NCBI GenBank assembly: GCA_902476875.1
Contig: CABSFC010000001.1
Span: 1-64,000 of the forward strand
Reading direction: 5' to 3'
Source: an uncultured Oscillibacter sp.
GTDB taxonomy: Bacteria; Bacillota; Clostridia; Oscillospirales; Oscillospiraceae
DNA: 64,000 nt
How positions within the stretch are numbered: the stretch's first letter is position 1; each line of letters begins with the position of its first letter. A program made the position numbers and the translations under genes. Below the pieces are notes generated by a model. That model saw only the letters and a list, made by a program, of their open reading frames with translations. It did no database searches and was not told where the DNA came from. This document shows, one piece after another, positions 1 through 7,492 of the stretch.

Positions 1-97
1 GGTGTTCAGCACCACCAGCAGGCACAGCTCGTGGATGGCCCGGGGCTGCGGCGGCGTGGCCAGCGACGAGCTGTGCCTGCTGGTGGTGCTGAACACC
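1..97. repeat. Perfect 32-bp inverted repeat at the window edge
   Basis: Bases 1-32 are the exact reverse complement of bases 66-97, separated by 33 bases. The right arm lies inside conserved spmA coding sequence (residues ASDELCLLVVLNT), so the left arm is an inverted copy of coding DNA. Such fold-back ends are common at contig termini from amplification or graph errors. I infer an assembly or library artefact, not a biological hairpin. Confidence 0.8.
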
Positions 98-265
98 GCC
101 TCCATCCAGCTCATCCCCGCCACCATCGCCTCCGTCCGGGCCGCCGCCGGGTGCCAAACCCCCTTCGACATCCTGCCAGCGGTGTGGCTGGCCTCGGTGC
201 TGTCGGTGGCGGCGGGGCTGCTGACGGCGAAGCTCCTGTCCCGGCTGGGAGGGCGTCGGCCGTGA
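2..265 (+). CDS. spmA: Spore maturation protein A, 3' fragment
   Basis: This is the C-terminal part of SpmA, a membrane protein that acts with SpmB in spore core dehydration in Bacillus and Clostridium. The recognisable stretch is ASDELCLLVVLNTASIQLIP followed by hydrophobic segments typical of the nucleoside-recognition (Gate) domain family. The gene runs off the window. Codons before about base 32 belong to the inverted-repeat edge and should not be trusted as protein sequence. The stop overlaps the spmB GTG start by four bases (GTGA), which supports the pair being one operon. Confidence 0.85.
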   Translation: MFSTTSRHSSWMARGCGGVASDELCLLVVLNTASIQLIPATIASVRAAAGCQTPFDILPAVWLASVLSVAAGLLTAKLLSRLGGRRP

Positions 266-786
266 ATCTCAGCTCCCTGGTCATCCCCCTGCTGCTGGCC
301 GCCGTGGCGGTCTATGGTTTGGGCAGGCGGGTGGATGTGTACGGCGCCCTGACCCACGGCGCGGAGGAGGGGCTGACGGTCCTTCTCCGCATCATCCCGG
401 CCCTGGTGGGACTGCTGACGGCGGTCAGCATGTTCCGCGCCTCCGGGGCCATGGACTGGCTGTCCCGCCTGTGCGCGCCGGTGCTGGAGCTCTTCGGCGT
501 ACCGCCGGAGACCGCCCCGCTGATGCTGGTCCGTCCGGTGTCCGGCAACGGCGCCCTGGCGGTGGCAAGCGACCTGATGGCGGCCTATGGCCCGGACAGC
601 TACGTGGGCCGGGTGGCGGCGGTGATGCTGGGCAGCACGGAGACCACCTTTTACACCATCGCCGTCTACTTCGGCTCCGCCGGCATCCAGCGGACCCGCC
701 ACACCGTCCCAGCGGCCCTGGCGGCGGACCTGACGGGCTTTCTGGCCTCCGCCCTGGCGGTACGCGTCTTCTTCGGCGCGGGGTGA
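262..786 (+). CDS. spmB: Spore maturation protein B
   Basis: 174-residue membrane protein of the SpmB family, partner of SpmA in late spore maturation and heat resistance. Family marks are LLRIIPALVGLLTAVSMFRASGA, the motif RPVSGNGALAV, and GSTETTFYTIAVYFG near the C-terminus. Four to five hydrophobic segments are evident. The GTG start at 262 overlaps the spmA stop, which fixes the start. A hairpin follows the stop codon. The length is normal for the family. Confidence 0.92.
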   Translation: MNLSSLVIPLLLAAVAVYGLGRRVDVYGALTHGAEEGLTVLLRIIPALVGLLTAVSMFRASGAMDWLSRLCAPVLELFGVPPETAPLMLVRPVSGNGALAVASDLMAAYGPDSYVGRVAAVMLGSTETTFYTIAVYFGSAGIQRTRHTVPAALAADLTGFLASALAVRVFFGAG

Positions 787-799
787 CGGCGCGGCAAAG

Positions 800-824
800 G
801 GCCCCGCGCCGAGGGCACGGGGCC
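800..824. terminator. Hairpin between convergent spmB and gerMN genes
   Basis: The arms GGCCCCG and CGGGGCC (800-806 and 818-824) are followed on the plus strand by a short T-rich tract (TCTTT). The hairpin lies in the 44-base gap between two convergent genes and probably ends both transcripts. Confidence 0.55.
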
Positions 825-830
825 TCTTTC

Positions 831-1736
831 CTATTCCGTGATGGGCTCCGCGATGTTAACGGAGCCGTAGTAGTTCACAAACTCGCCGTCCACCAGGAAG
901 CGGGTCTCGCCCACCGCCTCCAAAGAGCACAGGGAGTGCCCCAGGGCCTGGATGGCCGGGGTCAGCTCCGCCTCCGGCGGCAGCTCGTCCAGCAGCGCCG
1001 AGGAGAGGTTCACATAGCACACGTCCTCCTCCAGCCAGACGGACTTCACCCGGAAGCCCTCCGGCGCCGCGGAGGAGAGGTCCTTGCTCTCAGGGCCGTT
1101 CTCCAGCGCCCGGGCCACAGCGCTCACCTGGGTATCGCCCTCGTACAGCTCCAGCGTCCGCCGCTCGCCTGTCAGGACGCCGTCGGCGTTCAGGAAGTAC
1201 AGCGTCGCCGGCACGGTGCTGACCACGTCGCCCTCCGGCGCCAGCAGCACGTCCCGGGCGGTGAAGGTCTGCTTGTTCCGGTAGGCCAGCTCCTGGCCCC
1301 GGACGGTGATCCTCACCAGGGAGATCTCAGGCAACTGGGTCAGCGTCAGCGTCACCGCGTAGTCCGCCAGCGTCAGCGCCACGCCGGACAGCGTGCCGTA
1401 GGCCGCGGACAGGTCCACCACCGCCCGGCTGCCCTCCATTTCCAGCGACAGCAGCGCCGTTCCCGCCGGGATGGCGCTTTTCATGTCCTCGTTCAGGGGG
1501 CCCTTCAGCAGCTCTGTCATCAGGGCCTCCGCCACCTGTCGGGGCTCCGCCTCCTCCAGGTCCGGGAGATAGATGGTCTCCGTGTCCAGAGCTCCCGCGC
1601 CAGGGGCATCCCGCAGGTCCGTCCTCACAAAATAGAGCGCGTAGGCCGTCTCGTCCGTCCGCTCCGCCGCCTCCTGAAGGGCGCAGCCGGAGAGCAGCGG
1701 CAGGCAGCACAGCAGGAGCGCCAGCAGTCTTTTCAT
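831..1736 (-). CDS. GerMN-domain lipoprotein (GerM-like)
   Basis: 301 residues with a lipoprotein signal (LLSGC lipobox near residue 18) followed by two GerMN-like domains, about residues 30-160 and 170-300. The repeated pattern is ALYFVRTD...EAEPRQVAEALMTELLKGP in the first and LYFLNADG...QVSAVARALENGP in the second. In Bacillus, GerM is a sporulation lipoprotein that supports the SpoIIIAH-SpoIIQ channel. The ATG overlaps the stop of the upstream kinase gene by four bases, so this is the last gene of a four-gene operon. GerMN domains also occur in non-sporulation lipoproteins, so the exact role is inferred. Confidence 0.8.
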   Translation of the reverse strand: MKRLLALLLCCLPLLSGCALQEAAERTDETAYALYFVRTDLRDAPGAGALDTETIYLPDLEEAEPRQVAEALMTELLKGPLNEDMKSAIPAGTALLSLEMEGSRAVVDLSAAYGTLSGVALTLADYAVTLTLTQLPEISLVRITVRGQELAYRNKQTFTARDVLLAPEGDVVSTVPATLYFLNADGVLTGERRTLELYEGDTQVSAVARALENGPESKDLSSAAPEGFRVKSVWLEEDVCYVNLSSALLDELPPEAELTPAIQALGHSLCSLEAVGETRFLVDGEFVNYYGSVNIAEPITE

Positions 1737-3079
1737 GCCGTCTCCCCCCTCTCCGCCAGGGGCCAGCGCACCGTGAACACAATGCCGCCCTGGGGCCGGT
1801 TGACGGCCTCCACCGTGCCGCCCCGGCGCCGCACCGTGTCGCTGACGATGGAGAGGCCCAGACCCGTGCCGCCGGCAGCCCGGGAGCGGGCCTTGTCCAC
1901 CCGGTAGAACCGCTCGAAGATGCGGGGCAGGTCCGCCTCCGGGATGCCGGGGCCATTGTCCGCGACGTGCAGAGCCACCTGTCCGCTCTCCAGGGCCAGG
2001 GACACCTGGACGATGCCCCCGGCGGAGTATTTCACCGCGTTGTCCACCAGGTTGTAGATGACCTGGTGGATCTCGTCCCGCGTAGCCTGGACGACGCAGC
2101 CCTCCGCCGCGTCGTAGGTCATCTCCACGCCCTTCTCCTGGGCCACCAGGTCCATCATCCGCATGACCTGCTCCAGCACCGGCAGCACGTCCACCGCCGT
2201 GGGCGCGTCCAGCACGCCGCTGTCCAGCCGGGTCAGGCGCAGCAGGTCCTCCGTGATGCGGGAGAGGCGCTCCGCCTCCTGGCGGATGTCCATGACGAAC
2301 TCCCGGGTGGTGGTGGGGTCGATATTCTCGGTCTGTAAAATGGAGTCCGACAGCAGCCGGATGGCCGCCAGGGGCGTCTTCAGCTCGTGGGACGCGTCGG
2401 ACACAAAGCGGCGGCGGGCGTTCTCCGTGGTCTGGAGACGGTCCGTCAGGCTGTTGAACTCCTCGCCGATCTGAGCGATCTCGTCGTGGCCGCCGATCTC
2501 GGCCCGGTGGCTGTAGGCACCCTCCCGCACCTGGCGGATGGCCGTCAGCAGGCGGCCGATCTTCTTCGTCAGCGCCACGGACAAGATTAGGCTCAGGACC
2601 AGCACCACCACGCCAATCATGGCGGACAGCTTCAAAAGGTTGGTCTGGAGCCCCTCCAGCAGCGCCGCCTGCCCGGTGTCGTACTCATAGGCGTACACCG
2701 CGCCGATGATGCGGTTCTGATACAGCACCGGCGAGGTGGCCCGGCTGCGGAAGGCCCCGTTCTGATAGATGCAGGAGAACGCGTCATAGCCCATCAGGGC
2801 CTGGACGATCTCTGAGAAAAACACATAGTCGCCCACGGCGCCGCCGGTCTCCCGGGTGTCATAGAGGACCTTGCCCGCCTCGTCCGTCACCAGGATGCGG
2901 GAGAGCCCCGTCTCCTCCACCACCGCCATGGCCGCCGCCACGTTCTCCTCGTTCAGCCGGTCCAGGCCGGACAGGGAGTACACCATGACGGAGACGCTGC
3001 TCTGCATGGTGGCCTCCTTGGAGTGGAACACCATGTCCTCCGACACCAGCAGGGGATAGGTGTTCAGCAGCAGCAGCAC
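1733..3079 (-). CDS. Two-component sensor histidine kinase (PhoR/ResE type)
   Basis: Membrane sensor kinase. It has an extracytoplasmic loop of about 140 residues, a second membrane segment (MIGVVVLVLSLILSVALT), HAMP, then HisKA with the phospho-acceptor box HELKTPLAAIRLL and HATPase with N (YNLVDNAVKYS), G1 (VADNGPGIPE) and G2 (GTGLGLSIV) boxes. It follows its response regulator in the same operon. A GTG at 3079 would start inside the first membrane helix and has no Shine-Dalgarno. The reading frame stays open upstream to about 3178 and encodes SLRVKFGLSYLLIIAAV, so the true N-terminus is probably about 20 residues longer and uses a rare start overlapping the regulator gene (an AAGGA lies at 3150-3154). 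Confidence 0.9.
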   Translation of the reverse strand: MLLLLNTYPLLVSEDMVFHSKEATMQSSVSVMVYSLSGLDRLNEENVAAAMAVVEETGLSRILVTDEAGKVLYDTRETGGAVGDYVFFSEIVQALMGYDAFSCIYQNGAFRSRATSPVLYQNRIIGAVYAYEYDTGQAALLEGLQTNLLKLSAMIGVVVLVLSLILSVALTKKIGRLLTAIRQVREGAYSHRAEIGGHDEIAQIGEEFNSLTDRLQTTENARRRFVSDASHELKTPLAAIRLLSDSILQTENIDPTTTREFVMDIRQEAERLSRITEDLLRLTRLDSGVLDAPTAVDVLPVLEQVMRMMDLVAQEKGVEMTYDAAEGCVVQATRDEIHQVIYNLVDNAVKYSAGGIVQVSLALESGQVALHVADNGPGIPEADLPRIFERFYRVDKARSRAAGGTGLGLSIVSDTVRRRGGTVEAVNRPQGGIVFTVRWPLAERGETA

Positions 3080-3143
3080 CGCGGCGATGATCAGCAGGTA
3101 GCTCAGGCCGAATTTGACCCGGAGGCTGCTCCAGATTCGCTGC

Positions 3144-3821
3144 TTATTCCTTGAAATAATACCCCACCCCCCACTTGGTCATGATGTGGTCCGGCTCCGC
3201 CGGGTTCCTCTCCAGCTTCTCCCGCAGGCGGCGGATGTGGACGTCCACGGTGCGGTAGTCCCCCGCGTAGGTGTAGCCCCAAACCACGTTCATGAGATTT
3301 TCCCGGCTGTAGATGCGCCGGGGGTTCCGCATCAGAAGCTCGATGAGGTCGTACTCCTTGGCCGTCAGGTCCACGGTCTTTCCGTCCCGGACGGCCACCC
3401 GCTCCTCGGTGTTCAGGGAGAGGTTCCCCGCCGTCAGCACCGCGCCCCGGGCCCGCTGGACCCCGGCGGCCCGCCGCAGCAGCGCCCGGACCCGGGCCTT
3501 CAGCTCCAGGATGTTGAAGGGCTTGGTCAGATAGTCGTCCGCCCCGCACTCAAAGCCCATCAGCTTGTCCGCGTCCTCGCTCTTGGCGGTCAGCATGATG
3601 ATGGGCACGTTGGAGAACTCCCGGATGCGCATACAGGCCTCCAGGCCGTCCACCTCCGGCATCATCACGTCCAGAATCAGCAGGTCGAATTTCCCGTTCC
3701 GGGCCAGCTCCACCGCCGCCGCGCCGTCGTAGGCGCACTCCACCTGATAGCCCTCGTTCTCCAAGTTGAATTTCATGCCCTTCACCAGGGTCCGCTCGTC
3801 GTCCACCACCAGAATTTTCAT
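3144..3821 (-). CDS. OmpR/PhoB-family response regulator
   Basis: 225 residues. The receiver domain (1-115) has the acidic pair DDE, phospho-acceptor Asp in LLILDVMMPEVDGLE, and Lys in YLTKPF. A winged-helix DNA-binding domain follows (about 128-222) with LTAKEYDLIELLMRNPRRIYS and the recognition-helix region RTVDVHIRRLREKLE. It is the cognate partner of the kinase encoded just downstream. Only three bases separate it from the ComEA-like gene upstream, so all are likely co-transcribed. The family (PhoB, WalR, ResD) cannot be narrowed further from sequence alone. Confidence 0.93.
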   Translation of the reverse strand: MKILVVDDERTLVKGMKFNLENEGYQVECAYDGAAAVELARNGKFDLLILDVMMPEVDGLEACMRIREFSNVPIIMLTAKSEDADKLMGFECGADDYLTKPFNILELKARVRALLRRAAGVQRARGAVLTAGNLSLNTEERVAVRDGKTVDLTAKEYDLIELLMRNPRRIYSRENLMNVVWGYTYAGDYRTVDVHIRRLREKLERNPAEPDHIMTKWGVGYYFKE

Positions 3822-3824
3822 ATC

Positions 3825-4190
3825 TCAGTCCTCTCCGTCCACAGTGATCCGGCCCTCCAGCGCGGCAAACTTCCCCTCGCCGATGCCGGACACCTCCATG
3901 ATCTCCTCGATTGTCGCGAATGTTCCGTGCTCCGTCCGGTATTCCACGATGCGGCGGGCCAGCTCCTCCCCGATGCCGGGCAGCGCCGCCAGCTCCTCAG
4001 CCGTGGCGGCGTTCAGATTCAGGGGGGAGAGGTCCGGCAGCAGCTCCTCCTGGGGTACCTCCACCGCCGTCTCCACGGCGCCGTCCGCCAGAGCCGCCCG
4101 GTCCCGGTGGGCCAGAAGCAGCAGACCCAGAAACAGCGCCGTCATGCCCAACAAGAGCCACTCGATTTTAGCGATTTTTCCCTTTTCCAT
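3825..4190 (-). CDS. ComEA-like helix-hairpin-helix protein
   Basis: 121 residues: one N-terminal membrane helix (WLLLGMTALFLGLLLLA), a short linker, and a C-terminal tandem helix-hairpin-helix of the ComEA type (LNLNAATAEELAALPGIGEE, then IMEVSGIGEGKFAALEG). ComEA is the membrane-anchored double-stranded DNA receptor for competence. The ATG at 4190 is chosen because AGGAG lies about 10 bases upstream. It heads the operon with the two-component system and the GerMN lipoprotein. No other competence gene is in the window, so DNA uptake is family knowledge, not shown here. Confidence 0.82.
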   Translation of the reverse strand: MEKGKIAKIEWLLLGMTALFLGLLLLAHRDRAALADGAVETAVEVPQEELLPDLSPLNLNAATAEELAALPGIGEELARRIVEYRTEHGTFATIEEIMEVSGIGEGKFAALEGRITVDGED

Positions 4191-4195
4191 CCCTG

Positions 4196-4224
4196 TTGAA
4201 CTCCTGTGGGTTTTTTGGTATACT
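4196..4224 (+). promoter_or_regulatory. SigmaA-type promoter for the D,D-carboxypeptidase gene
   Basis: -35 TTGAAC (4196-4201), 17-base spacer, -10 TATACT (4219-4224). This would start transcription near 4231 and leave a leader of about 90 bases before the ATG at 4321. Confidence 0.6.
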
Positions 4225-4233
4225 ACTGATATA

Positions 4234-4240
4234 TGTCGAA
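4234..4240 (+). promoter_or_regulatory. Consensus Spo0A box at the start of the carboxypeptidase transcript
   Basis: TGTCGAA, the exact consensus 0A box, lies about 4-10 bases downstream of the predicted transcription start. A bound Spo0A-phosphate here would be placed to repress. A 7-mer can occur by chance; its position between divergent genes in a genome that carries spo0A makes it worth testing. Confidence 0.4.
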
Positions 4241-4320
4241 TCCGCGCGGATTTTGCCTGAGCGGACCCGCCGTTTTGCGCCGATACACGATGATTATAAC
4301 ATAGATCACAGGAGATGGAC

Positions 4321-5706
4321 ATGAAAACAAAACGCTTTTTCTCGGTTTTTTTGCTGGCCGCCCTGGTCATGAGCCTGTGGGCCGCGCCCTTCGCCGCCGC
4401 TGACGAGGCGGAGTCCCCCGTCCTGCCGGAGGAGCCGGACATCCAGTGTAAGGCGGCTCTGCTGGTGGACACCAACACGGGGCTTCCCGTCTACGCCAAA
4501 AACGAGCACCAGGAGCTGTACCCCGCCAGCCTGACCAAGATCATGACGGCCCTGCTGACCCTGGAGGCCATTGAGGACGGCTCCCTGGCCATGGGCCAGG
4601 AGATCACCGCCACCGCCTCCGCCCTGTCCGGCCTGTCCGCCGACGGCAGCTCCGCCAACATTCAGGCCGGCGAGACCATGACGGTGGAAAACCTGCTGTA
4701 CTGCATGCTGGTGGTGTCCGCCAACGAAGCCTGCAACATCCTGGCGGAGGCCGTCTCCGGCTCGGTCAGCGCCTTTGTGGCGGCCATGAACGACAAAGCC
4801 GGGGAGCTGGGTTGCGTAAACACCCACTTCGCCAATCCCAACGGCCTTCACGACTCCCAACACTACACCTCCGCCTGGGACATGTACCTCATCACCAAAG
4901 AAGCCATGACCCACCCCGACTTCATGCGCATCTGCGACACCGCCACCTATACGGTTCCCGCCACCAACCTGTCCGATGCCCGGACCCTGCACACCACCAA
5001 CTACCTCATCGGCGCCTGGTACTCCCGGGGCTACCTCAACAGCGACGCCCATGGCATCAAGACCGGCTCCACCAGCGAGGCCGGCCACTGTCTGGTGTCC
5101 TCCGCCACCCACGGAAGCCTGAGCTTCATCAGCGTGGTGCTGGGCGGCGACCGGGTGACGCTGGAGAACGGCGAGATCCGGACCTACAGCTTTTTTGACA
5201 CCAACCTGCTCTTCAACTGGGCCTTTGACAACTTCACCTATCAGACCGTCGTGGAGGGCCAGACGGCAATCCAGGAGGTGCCCGTCTCCCTGTCCAAGAT
5301 CGACCACGTCCTGGCCGTCACCGCCGGGGATGTGGAGGTCCTGATGCCCAAGGTCCTGTCGCCGGACGACCTGGAGCCGAACGTCACGCTGCTCCAGGAG
5401 ACGGTGGAGGCCCCGGTGACGGCGGGCCAGAAGCTGGGGACCATGGAGCTGCGCTATGACGGCACGGTCTACGCCACCGTGGACCTGCTGGCCTCCAACG
5501 ACGTGGAGGCCTCCAGGCTGCTGACCTTCTGGCGGGACGTGCATCTGTTCTTCGCCAAGACCAGCGTCCGGGTGGCTCTGGTGGTGCTGGCGGTTTTGAT
5601 CGTGGCGCTGATCGTGTGGAAGCTGCTGTTCAGCCGCAGGCGCTACCGCTACGGCCGCAGTGTGGGCCGGGGCCGCAGCAGCAATTACCGGGGCCGCCGG
5701 AGATAA
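4321..5706 (+). CDS. D-alanyl-D-alanine carboxypeptidase (DacF/PBP5 type, S11)
   Basis: Penicillin-binding D,D-carboxypeptidase that trims the terminal D-Ala of peptidoglycan stem peptides. A signal peptide is followed by the catalytic triad of motifs: SxxK in PASLTKIMTALL, SxN as SAN in VVSANEACN, and KTG in GIKTGSTSEAGH. A C-terminal PBP5-like beta domain precedes a membrane helix (VALVVLAVLIVALIVWKLL) and an Arg-rich cytoplasmic tail (RRRYRYGRS...YRGRRR). This C-terminal true membrane anchor differs from the amphipathic helix of classic PBP5. The start at 4321 is preferred over the ATG at 4315 because CAGGAG ends at 4314, six bases upstream. A bidirectional terminator follows. Confidence 0.93.
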   Translation: MKTKRFFSVFLLAALVMSLWAAPFAAADEAESPVLPEEPDIQCKAALLVDTNTGLPVYAKNEHQELYPASLTKIMTALLTLEAIEDGSLAMGQEITATASALSGLSADGSSANIQAGETMTVENLLYCMLVVSANEACNILAEAVSGSVSAFVAAMNDKAGELGCVNTHFANPNGLHDSQHYTSAWDMYLITKEAMTHPDFMRICDTATYTVPATNLSDARTLHTTNYLIGAWYSRGYLNSDAHGIKTGSTSEAGHCLVSSATHGSLSFISVVLGGDRVTLENGEIRTYSFFDTNLLFNWAFDNFTYQTVVEGQTAIQEVPVSLSKIDHVLAVTAGDVEVLMPKVLSPDDLEPNVTLLQETVEAPVTAGQKLGTMELRYDGTVYATVDLLASNDVEASRLLTFWRDVHLFFAKTSVRVALVVLAVLIVALIVWKLLFSRRRYRYGRSVGRGRSSNYRGRRR

Positions 5707-5713
5707 TGATATG

Positions 5714-5745
5714 AAAAAGAGACTGCCGAACGGCAGTCTCTTTTT
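5714..5745. terminator. Bidirectional intrinsic terminator
   Basis: The stem AGAGACTGCCG / CGGCAGTCTCT has a two-base loop. A-run on the left and T-run on the right let it work for the carboxypeptidase gene (plus) and the nitroreductase gene (minus). Confidence 0.85.
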
Positions 5746-5749
5746 TCTC

Positions 5750-6262
5750 TCACAGGTACCGGACCAGCTCCTCCAGGGGCTTGCGGTCGGTGTGGAGCCG
5801 GGCGGGGTGGGCGCTCTCCGCCGGGTAGCCCAGGGGCAGCAGGGCGATGGGCCGCAGGCCCGCCATCTCCGGGAAGGCCGCCAGCAGCTTCTCCGGGTCG
5901 AACATCCCCACATACGTGGTGCCCAACCCCAGGTCCGCGGCCTGGAGCATCATCTGGGTGGCGGCGATGGCGGCGTCGATCTCGCCGTGGTCCTTGCCGT
6001 CCCCCTCCCGCTTCCAGGACGTGGCCGGGTCATAGGCCACCGCCAGAATCACCGGGGGATGGAAGTGGGCACCCATGCAGCCGTCGGCTTTCTCCAGCGC
6101 CGACTGCGTCTGGAGGACGAAGATGCGCTGGGGCTGGTAGTTGTGGGCGGTGGGGGCGTTGCGGCCGGACTCCAGAATCAGGGCCAGCTTCTCCGCCTCC
6201 ACGGGGCGGTCGCTGAACTTGCGGAGGGAATACCGCTCCGCGGACAATTTTGCAAACTCCAT
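5750..6262 (-). CDS. Nitroreductase-family flavoprotein
   Basis: 170-residue FMN-dependent nitroreductase-like protein. The N-terminal motif is RYSLRKFSDRPVEAEKL (FMN phosphate contact), followed by ESGRNAPTAHNYQPQRI and the C-terminal GLGTTYVGMF...LRPIALLPLGYPAE, typical of the compact family members of about 170 residues. The family reduces quinones, nitro compounds or flavins with NAD(P)H. The substrate cannot be inferred. It is a stand-alone gene whose 3' end meets the carboxypeptidase gene at a shared terminator. Confidence 0.9.
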   Translation of the reverse strand: MEFAKLSAERYSLRKFSDRPVEAEKLALILESGRNAPTAHNYQPQRIFVLQTQSALEKADGCMGAHFHPPVILAVAYDPATSWKREGDGKDHGEIDAAIAATQMMLQAADLGLGTTYVGMFDPEKLLAAFPEMAGLRPIALLPLGYPAESAHPARLHTDRKPLEELVRYL

Positions 6263-6344
6263 TGGAATTCTCCTTTATCCTTCGTGATGCCCAAATTTTA
6301 GCACAGGCCGCCCGCCCCCGCAATCCCCTTTTGCAAAAACAGCG

Positions 6345-6953
6345 TCAGGTATTGTTCCTCCAGCCGTTCTGCCGGAGCAGGGCCTCGCACAGCTCCCGGC
6401 GTTTGGTGTCGTAGAACTCGATATACTTCAGGGAGTAGATATCGCTGACGATATAGCGGTCCCGGGGCTCCTGGTAGATCGTCACAAAATCGTTGCCCAC
6501 GTCGAACAGCGTCCCCTCCCAGGAGATCGTCCCCTGGGTGCCCAGCAGGAACGTGGCGACAACGTAGCTGCCGATATAGCGGTTCAGCATCGCCTTCAGG
6601 GAGCCCCGGTACGCCTCATCCACCGTGGTGGGTGCCTCGATCACCTCGTCGGGCAGACCGGTCCGCCGCATGGTCAGATCTCCGTTCTGCGCGGGCGCCT
6701 CCCCGTTCATGGGGAACATCTGCCTGCCCTGGGCCATCATGCCGCCGGACGGGCCCATCATTTCAGTGGGCATCCCGGCCGCCGTGTCCATTCCGCCGGC
6801 CATGCCGCCCATCCCCGTGTCCGAGGTGGGGCGGGTCTGGTTCTCCGGCCCGGGGGTGATCTCCGCGGACCAGTCCAGCTGGGAGAGCGGTCGCCCGTCC
6901 ATCGTCTGCCCGGACATTCCGGGCGTGTAAGTATGATTCTGATAATGTACCAT
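6345..6953 (-). CDS. GerQ-like spore coat protein
   Basis: About 202 residues. The N-terminal 110 residues are low-complexity and Met/Gly/Pro-rich (for example GMGGMAGGMDTAAGMPTEMM), as in coat proteins. The C-terminal 85 residues (YIGSYVVATFLLGTQGTISW, DFVTIYQEPRDRYIVSDIYSLKYIEFY) match the GerQ pattern. In Bacillus, GerQ is a cross-linked coat protein needed to place CwlJ. The CwlJ-like gene lies immediately upstream in the same operon, which supports the call. The start is set at 6953 because GAGAGG lies about seven bases upstream; an ATG at 6956 is also possible. Confidence 0.75.
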   Translation of the reverse strand: MVHYQNHTYTPGMSGQTMDGRPLSQLDWSAEITPGPENQTRPTSDTGMGGMAGGMDTAAGMPTEMMGPSGGMMAQGRQMFPMNGEAPAQNGDLTMRRTGLPDEVIEAPTTVDEAYRGSLKAMLNRYIGSYVVATFLLGTQGTISWEGTLFDVGNDFVTIYQEPRDRYIVSDIYSLKYIEFYDTKRRELCEALLRQNGWRNNT

Positions 6954-6964
6954 CATAACACCTC

Positions 6965-7405
6965 TCAAGTCTTGTAATACGCGTCTGTCGGGTTATAAAA
7001 GCAGTGGTCGCCGATGCGCGTCTGCCAGTATCCCACGTCCGATGGAAAGCGGGAGCGGCAGGTAGGGCCAAAGGGATTGTAAAACCACAGGGATTCCGCC
7101 ACATCCGGCACCCGGTTTCCCGCGATGGCCCAATCGGCGATATCGTAGTGGATCTGCTCAGGCCGCATGTTGTAAATATTCTGGGGATTGTAGGCGCCGC
7201 CCTCCGTCTCGCTGGCGCAGACGAACTGGTAGGGCTGGAAGATGATGTTGCGGATGCTGCCCTGGCCCACCCGGGCGTATTCGCCGCCCTTGGCGTGGAC
7301 CCGGTTCATCACCACGCCCGCCACCGCTTTCATGCCGATATCCCCCTCGCCGCCCGCCTCGCATTGGATTAGCCGCGCCAGCAGCTCCCGGTCGGAATAA
7401 GCCAT
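6965..7405 (-). CDS. cwlJ: Spore cortex-lytic hydrolase, CwlJ/SleB family
   Basis: 146-residue Hydrolase_2 protein that cleaves spore cortex peptidoglycan during germination. Conserved features are the catalytic Glu in LIQCEAGGEGDIGMKAVAGV, VMNRV, FQPYQFVC and the C-terminal LWFYNP...GDHCFY. It lacks a signal peptide and the SleB peptidoglycan-binding domain, which fits CwlJ (made in the mother cell, placed in the coat) rather than SleB. Strong AAGGAGGAG upstream of the ATG. A CATACCAT at 7431-7438 resembles a sporulation sigmaE/K -10 element; that part is weak. Confidence 0.88.
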   Translation of the reverse strand: MAYSDRELLARLIQCEAGGEGDIGMKAVAGVVMNRVHAKGGEYARVGQGSIRNIIFQPYQFVCASETEGGAYNPQNIYNMRPEQIHYDIADWAIAGNRVPDVAESLWFYNPFGPTCRSRFPSDVGYWQTRIGDHCFYNPTDAYYKT

Positions 7406-7445
7406 CGTTCACTCCTCCTTAGTTGCTGTTCCATGGTATGCGAAA

Positions 7446-7473
7446 ACGGGGCCGCTGGTGAGAGCGGCCCCGT
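7446..7473 (-). terminator. Intrinsic terminator after the glycosyltransferase gene
   Basis: The 11-bp stem ACGGGGCCGCT / AGCGGCCCCGT is followed on the minus strand by TTTTC, 20 bases after the glycosyltransferase stop codon. Confidence 0.7.
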
Positions 7474-7492
7474 CTGGCGGATCGGCGCGTAT

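Noticed and set aside
4306..5913. Long minus-strand frame over the carboxypeptidase gene
   Set aside because: Composition is typical of a shadow frame (His, Gln and Gly runs) and it lies opposite a gene with intact SxxK, SxN and KTG motifs.
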